From Amia ocellicauda (taxonomy: Eukaryota; Chordata; Actinopteri; Amiiformes; Amiidae), in assembly GCF_036373705.1 (NCBI RefSeq), contig NC_089860.1, positions 35,096,421 through 35,160,420 of the forward strand: DNA of 64,000 nt, in the 5' to 3' direction. Every line of letters starts with the position of its first letter. Within the stretch, counting starts at the first letter, position 1. The notes below the pieces were generated by a model. The model worked only from the letters and a program-made list of their open reading frames with translations, was not told where the DNA came from and ran no database searches. Shown here in pieces: positions 24,101-33,577 of the stretch. The translations under genes were made by a program, and so were the position numbers.

Positions 24101-25235
24101 CTTGTCCCCTTAGAGGGAAGGGTCACTGCAAATCATGACACAGTTATTCTGAGTGATCACCTTTATCCTGTGGTTTATCCACAGTCACCAGATCTCAACC
24201 CAATTAAACACCTGTGGGAGATTCTGGACCAACGTGTTAGACAGCGGTCTCCACCACCATCATCAAAACCCCAAATGAGGGAATATCTTTTGGAAGAATA
24301 GTGTCCATCCCTCCAGTAGAGTCAGAGACTCATAGAATCTGTGCCAAGAGAATTGAAGCTGTTCTGGGGCTCGTGGTGCCCAACACCTCACTGAGACACT
24401 TTATGTGGGTTTTTCCTATAATTTGTCACCCGTCTGTATATAAAGTGTGTAGATTTGCTGCTGCTTTTGGGAAGCTGAGCCTCTAACCTGTAGGAGACGG
24501 AAGGCAAGTTATTTCTGGATCTTGGTCATTCTGTCATCTGACTTTATTTCCCTGTACACTCTCTCCCCCCCCTCTCTCTCCCTCTCCCTCTCTCTCTCTC
24601 CCCCCAGTAAAGGACAGTACATTGTGAGCGGCTCGGACGATGGCTCCTTCTTCATCTGGGAGAAGGAGACGACCAACCTGGTGCGCATCCTGCAGGGGGA
24701 CGAGTCCATCGTCAACTGCCTGCAGCCCCACCCCAGCTACTGCTTCCTGGCCACCAGCGGCATCGACCCGGTGGTGCGGCTCTGGAATGCCCGACCCGAG
24801 GTACCTGTGCCTTCCTCTCCATCTTCCTCCTCCTGCTCTCACAGTTGCCCCTCTCCATCTTCCTCCTCCTCCTCCTCCTCCTCCTGCTCTCACAGTTGCC
24901 CCTCTCCATCCCTCTCTAACATCTTCTCTTTCCCCTTTTCCCTCTCTCTCTCTCTCTCTCACTATGTCCCCTCTCCTGTCTCTCCCCTCTTCCCTCCCTC
25001 TCTCTGTCTCACCGTGTCCCTTCTCCTCTCCCTCTAGAGCGAGGATGTGAACGGCAGAGTGGTGGAGGACATGGAGGGGGCGGCCCAGGCCAACCAGCGC
25101 CGCATGAACGCCGACCCGCTGGAGGTGATGCTGCTCAACATGGGCTACCGGATCACGGGGCTGAGCAGCGGGGGGCCCGAGGGCTCGGACGATGAGGACA
25201 GCTCTGAGGGCCAGGTCCAGTGCCGGCCCAGCTAG
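18149..25235 (+). CDS. wdtc1: WDTC1, WD40 and TPR protein (15 coding exons, 671 aa)
   Basis: Exons: 18149-18196, 18535-18618, 18817-18863, 19673-19784, 20030-20217, 20806-20988, 21097-21191, 21597-21712, 21904-21979, 22436-22532, 22660-22833, 23026-23261, 23361-23529, 24608-24800, 25038-25235. Every junction is GT/AG and in phase. The total of 2016 coding bases gives 671 aa, against about 677 in human WDTC1, and the sequence follows the human protein almost throughout. An N-terminal WD40 array (for example [15 protein letters not shown]) is followed by a TPR region at about residues 350-485 ([20 protein letters not shown]), a Cys-containing stretch ([17 protein letters not shown]) and C-terminal WD repeats. 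WDTC1 (DCAF9, Drosophila adipose) is a substrate receptor of the CUL4-DDB1 ubiquitin ligase and limits fat storage. The start was chosen by homology (MAxVNIT). The last exon ends GQVQCRPS as in mammals. Intron 3 holds a 498-bp repeat and intron 13 a Tc1 relic. Confidence 0.97.
18962..18976. repeat. 15-bp inverted arm flanking repeat copy 2 (left)
   Basis: GATAAGCCTCAGAAG here is the exact reverse complement of 19491-19505. The arms enclose the 498-bp repeat copy in wdtc1 intron 3. Copy 1 at 15463 has no such arms. Confidence 0.8.
18991..19488. repeat. 498-bp interspersed repeat, copy 2
   Basis: Nearly identical to 15463-15960; the few differences lie mainly near the right end. It lies in wdtc1 intron 3, between the inverted arms at 18962-18976 and 19491-19505. 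Confidence 0.9.
23689..24436 (+). mobile_element. Tc1-like element, internally deleted
   Basis: TA-flanked inverted ends of about 29 bases begin CAGACGGGTGACAAATTA and mirror the right end at 24408-24436, with one or two mismatches. About 750 bases long. A remnant frame (24038-24301) shows [12 protein letters not shown] and [14 protein letters not shown] of a Tc1 transposase, but the stretch with the middle catalytic aspartate is missing and the glutamate position reads K. It is non-autonomous and sits in wdtc1 intron 13. Confidence 0.9.
24801..25037 (+). other. wdtc1: Pyrimidine-rich intron 14 of wdtc1
   Basis: The whole 237-base intron is almost entirely C and T, with CTC/TCC runs. A unit containing CTGCTCTCACAGTTGCCCCT occurs twice, giving two decoy CAG acceptors before the true CTCTAG at 25037. 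Confidence 0.85.
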
Positions 25236-26950
25236 AGAGCCCTGGGGGCGGCCAGCCGGCCCAGACTGTTGGGGGCACCGCAGCCCTGTTCTTCACCTCT
25301 TCTGTTTTCTTTTCGTTTCGTTTCTTTCTCCTCCCACAAAACCTGTGACTGGAAGGACTACACTATGCATTCAAATGTAGAAAAGTAAGGGAGTGGAAAA
25401 GGGGCCCCCACCACCTTCCCTTCCCTCCGGGGGAATATTCTGAGGACGAGACTGGAGGTGTCGGATGGGTGGCTTTTGCGGAGGATGAGAGTTTGGCACT
25501 TTTTTCCCCCCTGTTTTTTGTTTTCCTGGTCCCGGATTCGGGGGACAGACATAAAAGAATGAAATGAAGACCACCGGCCGCAGTCAAGACCCCCAGTCGC
25601 TCCCGAGTCCGAGCCCGGCTGCTCTCCCACTGATTTGTGTCGTTTTAATTTCCCTGTCTGTATGCTTCCACGTATTGTCGGGGGAGGGGAACGAGGACGC
25701 TCACCTCCGCTCCGCTTTTGCACATTTATAAAAGGTAGCGCGAACGTCGGCTCTCCGAGGGGGACTGGACCTTGGATGGATTTCGGATCTCTGTCGGGGG
25801 AACCGGAATCTCTTTTGTTCGAGTGAAAATAAAGGGCGCCACATTTGTCTGGGCCCGTCGGTACCGCTCGGTGGCGAGAAGATAATGCGACACAGAGGAC
25901 GGGCCACTATGGCTTTAGTCAGGATAGTGTGGGTGGTTGAGGGGACTGTCTTTTTGTTTTAGTGAGGAAACTTCCTTGGCAAACAGTGTTATGTTTGTGC
26001 GATATCACGACACACACAGACTCTCTAGTTTTATTTTCAGTGCTCAGTATCTGGAGGGGAAGGAACAAACACAGATAATGACGTGTGTGTGAAAGCTATT
26101 GTTGCTTCCAGTTCCAGGGTTGATCTTTAAAGTGTTGGTTTGTCTTGAGGATCAGCTGTATTTGCATTTAGAAACATTATGGCTGTTGCTGATGGATATT
26201 TCTCCATTTATTTATTTATTTTTTCCTCTGGGTGTGCATTTACCAGCACGAGTCATTGTGCAACTTTTTTTTACATCTCGACATGGACAGGCATAAGAAA
26301 TCCACACATTAGCAAGTTTAGACGTTTATGGAGAAAAGCTCCGCCTTTCCACGGAAATGGGTCTGATTTCGTTTTTTTTTTCTCCCTCCTTCTCCAAAAC
26401 GATGGCCAGGTCTCCACGCACACACGAGTGATGGATTTCGACATGGATTTTTGCACCCAAACGACCTAGTTTTCCTATAAATCGATCGCATCAGTCGATC
26501 GATACTTTGCTGCCCGGCGCTTCGTTTGAATCTAGTGTCCCGTGTTCGCAGGCTTCGGCCGGCTGCGTCATTTCCTCTGTCCCCCGAGTCAGGCGGTCGG
26601 GGGCTTTTGTAAACAGTCCCCGTTCTCCGGCCTCTCCCAGCGAAGCAGCGGCGTCTCCGTCTCGAGAGGGAGGTTGCGTTCGTTTGCCCAGTGACAGGAA
26701 TGTGAACAGGCCAGATTATTCCTGGTTTGCCTCGCTTACCTGACCCCCCCAACACCCCTGACTTCTACTCCTCTGAAAATAAATAAATGAATAAATAAAT
26801 GAGTAAATCACAAGTGAAAGGTCAGAGCCTTTTAACACTAGATTTCTGTTTATTTTTTAAGGTTACCTTGTTGTTTTATTTTGTTGTTCCTTTTCTTTTG
26901 CCAATCTGTGGATTGGGTGCGCTACAGGAGGTATAAGAATAAAGATGGAT
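25236..26950 (+). other. wdtc1: wdtc1 3' UTR with candidate poly(A) signals
   Basis: An AATAAA at 25828-25833 is the first good signal, giving a UTR of about 600 bases. Further AATAAA motifs occur near 26778-26800 and 26938, so longer forms are possible. No coding exon is recognised in this stretch. Confidence 0.5.
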
Positions 26951-29940
26951 TATTGCCATTGGAAAAGTCATGAGAGTCGCCTGAATGTTTTCCCAGAGTC
27001 CCTGGCGCTGGTGGACAGGCAGAAGGCTGGGCTTGTGTCCGTATTGGGAGGCCCTCTTTCTCTGGGGGACTTCTCTCCTGCTCCACAGGTCGATCTGGGT
27101 GCTGTGGTGGGGTTTCGGGGGCCCCGGCACAGTGGGCGGCTGCTTTGGCGGATTAGTACACTCTCTCAGCCCGGAGACACCTTTCTCCTTTGCTTTGCTC
27201 CTTGTTTATACCTGAACCAGTTTCTGCACCTCAATGAATACTGAAAACAAAACAAATATATATAACAATTGTCCAGATGAACCACAAATAATGGCCAATG
27301 TTTTCTACTACTATTACTGTATAATTTAAGGAGGGGGGAAGGAGGGCACTCTCAACCAAATTCTTGTGTTTGAAAAGCCTCCACTGATCCCCTGAAGTCC
27401 AGTTGACGGTGCTGAGGTGTGGAGACTGTGCTTGGGGAATGAGCTGGGGGGTCTTGCCCTCAGCTGATCGGTGGGGCTTTGATGAGTCTGCCTGGGATCG
27501 CAGTGTGGAGGTCTCCTGACAGCCCCTCTCTGGCAGTGGTATACAGCCACGCACAACTGACCCCATTCTGTCTCTTAAAGGTTTAACGTCTCACGGCTCC
27601 CCAGCAGCAGCAGGAAATCTATAGTCTCTGTTGCACCGTGAAGAAGGGAGGAGAGAGAATGTATGTCTGTGTGTGAGTGTCAGTGTGTGTGTGTGTGTAT
27701 CCTGCGAAAGAGCTTAGGATAAGCCTTAAAATAAACTCTTAGGAGACCACACTGCCCTTTGCCGAGGCACAGAAATGACAATAATCAGTGCTCGGCACAC
27801 ACTGAAACTATATCACTGATAAATAAATATAGTTTCATTAACTCTCTCTTCAACTCGGAGCGTATCGTTGGTCCCACAGAGGAGGAGGGCGGGTTCGCCG
27901 TGCTCTCAGAGTCCTGGCAGCTTCTCAGAACTGCGCCCGCGATTCCAACTCAAAACAAAGTCGCCCCAAGGAAGTTTGCCAGCGCAGTGCTGAACACCCT
28001 CACGGCTGCGTTTTGAAAAGGTCCCTCGCTGCCTGTGTGCCCTGCGTTCCTCTGGGGAGGGATTGGGAGGTGTGCGTTGGAAATTCCCACCTTTGGTCCA
28101 GGCGGCAGCCGCTCAATACAATAACACATTCTTGACATTTCAGATGGGCTGCCTTTGAGGGGCACCTCTTAACCGAGCATTAGAGCTGAGAAGTCCTAAT
28201 TGCCAGCCGCGGGTAAGAACCGATCCCTGTGGCTTAATTGGGTTTCCATCTCAGGCCAGATATCGAAGTGGCATTTTGGAGGAGAGCTCCCCCGGCTCCC
28301 GATGATGAACTCACTGTTGCTGCTGTGCTTCTCCTTCGTTTATCAACGTCTACCGGCTTTTGCTGACTGGTTTGTTTTCGCCGCCCGTACAATATATCAG
28401 CTGTCGCCTCAAATGGCAGCCAGCGGGGGGGCTCCGCACTCAGCCTGGCTTCCTTAAAGACGGCGGCCCAAATCTGCTGCTAATGAGAGAGAGAGTCTCG
28501 CTTTGTGGGGGTGGGGGTGGGGGTGGAATGGGAGGCTTATTCTTGCTTTCGAGGAGAAGAACGAACTCGCACTGCCTCAAACTAGGAAGGTGGGTCACGG
28601 TTTAGTGTTGGGCACCAACTTTCTGTTCTCCCCCTCTGCCAACTTGCAGTCACTCATACTGGGGCAGGATTTGGCCCAGTTTACTACAACTAAACTGAGC
28701 ATTTTTATGGTTTTATGTAAAACTGATAGTGTGTTTATGTCGTTTCCACAACACATCAAAATTCAACATTGTGTTTGTAAAAAGAGGTTTATTTGTAATT
28801 TCAAAGCCAAAACTTGTGGTCAAGACATGGATATAAAATAATGTATCAAAGCTAACGACCTTCATGTACAGCCACTGATAAGGTTGAAGAGAAGAGCTGA
28901 TGTAGGGAAATGCCAAAACATCTCACTTGTACTGTAAATCATCTGTAGTCTGTAGCAATGCCACTGTACCCAACGGTGTCCGCTCTTTGTGCCACCGATA
29001 TCACTTTCATCTGCTCTCTCCGCCGTCAGAAACCGAACCGAGTCGACTTGAAAGTGGCGACACCGCAGCTGCCAGCTGCCGTTTGCCAGAACTGAACAGA
29101 TATTGTGCTGCTGAAGCAAGATGAATCTTGGCAAACGGGTACAGCGGCAGCACGAGGCGCATCCAGGAGAATGATCCTGTCTGGCATTTCCCGTAAGTGC
29201 CCCGTCTAACACCTGGCACCTGACTTGTTTGCAGGGATAGTTTTGGCTGGTGATATTAATGGTATTTAAGAAGTACAGGTGCATGATTCATTCTGAAATA
29301 CTACGCCAGCGCTGAAGAAGGGCTTAAGCTTTCTCTCGAAATGTAGGATGCTTCCCCCAGGGATTGGCTCCTGTTCAGGTTTATGAATTGTTCCACGCTG
29401 CAAGAACGAAGACGACGACTCTCAAGTTTTTAATTGAAAAGGGGAAAATTAATCTAATTCAAATGTGTCAAGCAGCTGACCATTGGAACCTCCGTGAGTG
29501 CTTAGTGTTTTATTTATGCTTTGCTTTTTACAAGCAGACCAGATCCTAATCAGACCAGATCCTAACTATCAGTATATCAGGCATTGTACAGGTTTTCTTT
29601 ACTCTACAAGGTGCTGAACCAACGGACATTAACCTAAACATTTTGAAAACATTCCCCAGTATCTAACTTCCTGACAATAAGATAGAACAGGAGTGGTTTC
29701 CTGTGGTTGTCTTCTGTATAGCTCAACAACGTTTCCAATCCCCCTTGAACACTTTCATCACCTCCTATTACCGAAAGCTCACAATTACCACATAAGTCTT
29801 GTACCCATTTGTCCTGTACAAGCTCTGCATGATGTGTTTTCTGTTTCGTGAGTTTCTTTGGTTAGTTTCTGTTTTCCATAATCCTGCGTCTGGGCCCTGA
29901 AGATACCAAGGCAGCGATGTACGTAATTTACTCTGTGAAT
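26951..29940. other. Intergenic interval downstream of wdtc1
   Basis: No gene is recognised. It contains a GT run near 27686-27699 and a GGGGGT run near 28507-28526. Short ORFs have no family resemblance. Confidence 0.4.
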
Positions 29941-29952
29941 CGATGTTTCATT

Positions 29953-30345
29953 TTAAACTACATTACTCTCCTGTGCGCTGGCCACATCCCGCGCCAGTTG
30001 AGCAAAGAGCGGCTGAACATCTGTCAGGATGTTAAGAATATGCTGGTCTGTCTCAAATACTTCCGACATGATGGCTTCAGGGGGATCTAAGTGTGTCTGA
30101 TGTTCATCGCAGTAATGAATCAAACCAAAGGCACACCCGCTCAGACCCAGGGAGCGTCCGGGCTGGGCTGCTTCGGTACTCTGAGGTGTGCCCGTGACCG
30201 CAGATCTTATTTGTAATTGTGAATACCCTTTGTAACCCCCTGCCATTGCTTTCGCTGAAGAGTCCAGCAATCTTGTGATTAAGCACGGTGTGGAAAAGCT
30301 TGCCAAATAGCTTTTGGAGCAGTTCTTCAGTGAAGCAGATGGCAA
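29953..30345 (-). other. Unidentified open frame, 130 codons
   Basis: The C-terminal half reads like ordinary protein (EAIMSEVFETDQHILNIL, then DVQPLFAQLARD). An overlapping frame upstream is also open, which could mean a frameshifted relic. No splice sites or family could be assigned. Confidence 0.2.
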
Positions 30346-30866
30346 AGAATAGAGAAACGAGAGAAGCCCATGTAGTAGAGCATGTCAAATGGGCAATATC
30401 AAACACTAAGCACCAGCACAAGCATGTGTGCACTGACTGCTCTTTCAATCTACAGATTGGGTGGATAAAAATCGCCCCCTGAAAAGATGGAGAATGTCTT
30501 GATTACAGTGGAGGGGAAAAACCCCAGATATGACACCAAAAGAGATCCATCTCATTTATTGTGTGTTCTCTGCTGGTTGTTTTCACTTTTTTATTTCTAA
30601 TTTTAGCATTATAACCAATTTAACTAAGGGAAAGGTAACTTTATGATATGGAGACCTTTCTGTGACACCCTGCGTTCTGACATAGCACCAGCTGGACGGC
30701 TGTATAGTTGGACTTCTGGTTCCTTAAGTGGGTCATAATGGCTCACAGCTATAGTGAAAATGGGGCTGCGATATTAAACCTACTTATTCGCTGCACATGC
30801 CATTTGTAATGCAGTACAACCAATAAACTCACAGAGAGAACAAGAGTGTCTATCTATATATACACA

Positions 30867-31680
30867 CACTGAACACAAATATGAATGCAACAATTTCAAA
30901 GATTTTACTGAGTTCCAGTTCATACAAGGAAATCAGTCCATTGACAAATTCATTAGACCCTAATCTTTGGGTTTCAAGTCTCTAGTTTTGAGGAATGCAG
31001 GATTGTAGGAACATCCACTAGAGCTGCAGGCAGGTCAAGACCCTGGTGAGCATGACGAGCTGTAGATGAGCTTCCCTGAGATGGTTTTGGAAAATTTGTG
31101 CAGTAGTTCTTTGGTTGTGCAAACCCACAGTGTCATCAGCTGTCCGGGCAACTGGTCTCACACGATCCCACAGGTGAAGAAGCTGATGTGGAGTCCTGGG
31201 CTGGCGTGGTACACGTGGTCTGCGGTTGTGAGGCCGGTTGGATGTTCTGTCCAATACTCTAAAACGATGTTGGAGGCGGATTATAGTAGAGAAATGAACA
31301 TTCAAGGCTCTGGCAACAGCTCTGGTGGACATTCCTGCAATCAGCAGTCAATCACACACTCCCTCAAAACTGAGACATCTCTGACATTGTATTGTGTGAC
31401 AAAACTGCACATTTAGAGTGGTCTTTATCGTCCCTAGCTCTAGGTGCACCTGTGTAATAATCATGCTGTTTAGTCAGCCTCTTGATGTGCCACAGCTGTC
31501 AGGTGGATGGATTATCTCGGCAAAGGAGAAATGCTCACTAACAGGGATGTCAACACATTTGTGCACAAAATGTGAGAGAAATGTATTTTGTGCATATGGA
31601 AAAATTCAGAGATCTTTCATTTCAGCTCATGAAACAAGGGACCAACACTTTATATATTGCATTTTCATTTTTGTGTAGTG
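30867..31680 (-). mobile_element. Tc1-like element of a second family, internally deleted
   Basis: The left end CACTGAACACAAATATGAAT and the right end TTTCATTTTTGTGTAGTG match, allowing mismatches, the two ends of a common fish Tc1 family. About 814 bases remain. A minus-strand frame at 31018-31332 keeps the N-terminal helix-turn-helix part of a transposase (TRAVARALNVHFSTI, then NRPHNRRPRV); the catalytic domain is deleted. It ends six bases before the intact element at 31687. Confidence 0.85.
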
Positions 31681-31686
31681 TATATA

Positions 31687-32907
31687 CACTCACCTAAAGG
31701 ATTATTAGGAACACCATACTAATACTGTGTTTGACCCCCTTTCGCCTTCAGAACTGCCTTAATTCTACGTGGCATTGATTCAACAAGGTGCTGAAAGCAT
31801 TCTTTAGAAATGTTGGCCCATATTGATAGGATAGCATCTTGCAGTTGATGGAGATTTGTGGGATGCACATCCAGGGCACGAAGCTCCCGTTCCACCACAT
31901 CCCAAAGATGCTCTATTGGGTTGAGATCTGGTGACTGTGGGGGCCAGTTTAGTACAGTGAACTCATTGTCATGTTCAAGAAACCAATTTGAAATGATGCG
32001 ACCTTTGTGACATGGTGCATTATCCTGCTGGAAGTAGCCATCAGAGGATGGGTACATGGTGGTCATAAAGGGATGGACATGGTCAGAAACAATGCTCAGG
32101 TAGGCCGTGGCATTTAAACGATGCCCAATTGGCACTAAGGGGCCTAAAGTGTGCCAAGAAAACATCCCCCACACCATTACACCACCACCACCAGCCTGCA
32201 CAGTGGTAACAAGGCATGATGGATCCATGTTCTCATTCTGTTTACGCCAAATTCTGACTCTACCATCTGAATGTCTCAACAGAAATCGAGACTCATCAGA
32301 CCAGGCAACATTTTTCCAGTCTTCAACTGTCCAATTTTGGTGAGCTTGTGCAAATTGTAGCCTCTTTTTCCTATTTGTAGTGGAGATGAGTGGTACCCGG
32401 TGGGGTCTTCTGCTGTTGTAGCCCATCCGCCTCAAGGTTGTACGTGTTGTGGCTTCACAAATGCTTTGCTGCATACCTCGGTTGTAACGAGTGGTTATTT
32501 CAGTCAAAGTTGCTCTTCTATCAGCTTGAATCAGTCGGCCCATTCTCCTCTGACCTCTAGCATCAACAAGGCATTTTCGCCCACAGGACTGCCGCATACT
32601 GGATGTTTTTCCCTTTTCACACCATTCTTTGTAAACCCTAGAAATGGTTGTGCGTGAAAATCCCAGTAACTGAGCAGATTGTGAAATACTCAGACCGGCC
32701 CGTCTGGCACCAACAACCATGCCACGCTCAAAATTGCTTAAATCACCTTTCTTTCCCATTCAGACATTCAGTTTGGAGTTCAGGAGATTGTCTTGACCAG
32801 GACCACACCCCTAAATGCATTGAAGCAACTGCCATGTGATTGGTTGGTTAGATAATTGCATTAATGAGAAATTGAACAGGTGTTCCTAATAATCCTTTAG
32901 GTGAGTG
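31687..32907 (-). mobile_element. Complete Tc1/mariner element (DD36E type)
   Basis: 1221 bases long with TA on both sides (31685-31686 and 32908-32909). The terminal inverted repeats of about 29 bases, starting CACTCACCTAAAGGATTATT, are perfect mirror images. The single internal gene is intact. Size, ends and catalytic spacing fit the DD36E ('Incomer') group of Tc1/mariner described in vertebrates; I assign this from the spacing counted in the sequence, not from a database match. Confidence 0.95.
31719..32759 (-). CDS. Tc1/mariner transposase, intact (346 aa)
   Basis: This enzyme cuts and pastes its own element at TA sites. The N-terminal half has two helix-turn-helix DNA-binding regions (residues about 8-55, with ISQSAQLLGFSRTTISRVYK, and about 65-120). 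A GRKC/GRVRIWR stretch lies between the DNA-binding and catalytic parts. The catalytic DDE residues are present: D in WSDESRF, D in QQDNAPCH and E in SPDLNPIEHLWD, with 36 residues between the second D and the E. There is no stop or frameshift, and the length is full for the family. The start codon follows the left-hand end by about 150 bases in gene sense. With perfect terminal repeats it may still be mobile. The second copy at the window start differs by at least one residue (V to L near position 16). Confidence 0.96.
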   Translation of the reverse strand: MGKKGDLSNFERGMVVGARRAGLSISQSAQLLGFSRTTISRVYKEWCEKGKTSSMRQSCGRKCLVDARGQRRMGRLIQADRRATLTEITTRYNRGMQQSICEATTRTTLRRMGYNSRRPHRVPLISTTNRKKRLQFAQAHQNWTVEDWKNVAWSDESRFLLRHSDGRVRIWRKQNENMDPSCLVTTVQAGGGGVMVWGMFSWHTLGPLVPIGHRLNATAYLSIVSDHVHPFMTTMYPSSDGYFQQDNAPCHKGRIISNWFLEHDNEFTVLNWPPQSPDLNPIEHLWDVVERELRALDVHPTNLHQLQDAILSIWANISKECFQHLVESMPRRIKAVLKAKGGQTQY

Positions 32908-32909
32908 TA

Positions 32910-33500
32910 TATATATAAAATCACTTTGTGGACCCTATGATTAATTTCCTTCTCAGCCCATAAACTCTTATTACCAGTTCAGCACTATTTCTAACTACCT
33001 TCCACAGAAAATATAATCACAGGCACATTTTGTTCAAACATGCTCACTACTCAAGCGTGTTATATTGGAGTCTGGAGCCTCATATAGTGTGATTGCTGCA
33101 CTGTGTGTTTCATTTCAGTTTCTATGCTCTAGTGCTGTCCATATGTTATAACAGACTATATCTGTACACACCCTGGTGCCCAGGGACTGATCGTCACATC
33201 TGCCTAATGTAAGTTCATACCTCACACTTTTAGGTGTCTGAAAGATGCATTGCACGACATGTAGCTTCTATTTATTAATGAGGTGACCTGCTATCAATTG
33301 ATTTCTTAGACTATATTCACATAAATCAAAATCATGTTTGATTAACAGTAATGTCATTATAACGGTAGTATAATACACAATATAATCACTTGTGTATAAA
33401 TCGTTAAGTTGCAGAATAGCGTGCGTTAGTGTTACTTTAACCATATTAGTGAGTCTGGATGGGCCGTGGGCGTGGTTTCGCAGCCGCCACTCACCCTCCC
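32910..33500. other. Interval upstream of tmem222
   Basis: AT-rich sequence with no gene recognised, giving way near 33460 to the GC-rich tmem222 promoter. Confidence 0.4.
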
Positions 33501-33504
33501 TCCG

Positions 33505-33552
33505 CCAATCACAGGCGAGCACGGCGGGGCGGGACTGGCCGGATCCCGGAAG
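33505..33552 (+). promoter_or_regulatory. tmem222: tmem222 core promoter motifs
   Basis: A CCAAT box at 33505-33509, a GGGGCGGG Sp1-like box just after 33525 and an ETS-type CCGGAAG at 33546-33552 lie just upstream of the start codon. The start itself reads TTATGGCGG, a YY1-like context. Together these suggest a TATA-less housekeeping promoter with a short 5' UTR. Confidence 0.5.
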
Positions 33553-33577
33553 CGGAATGACAGGAGTGTCATTAGTT

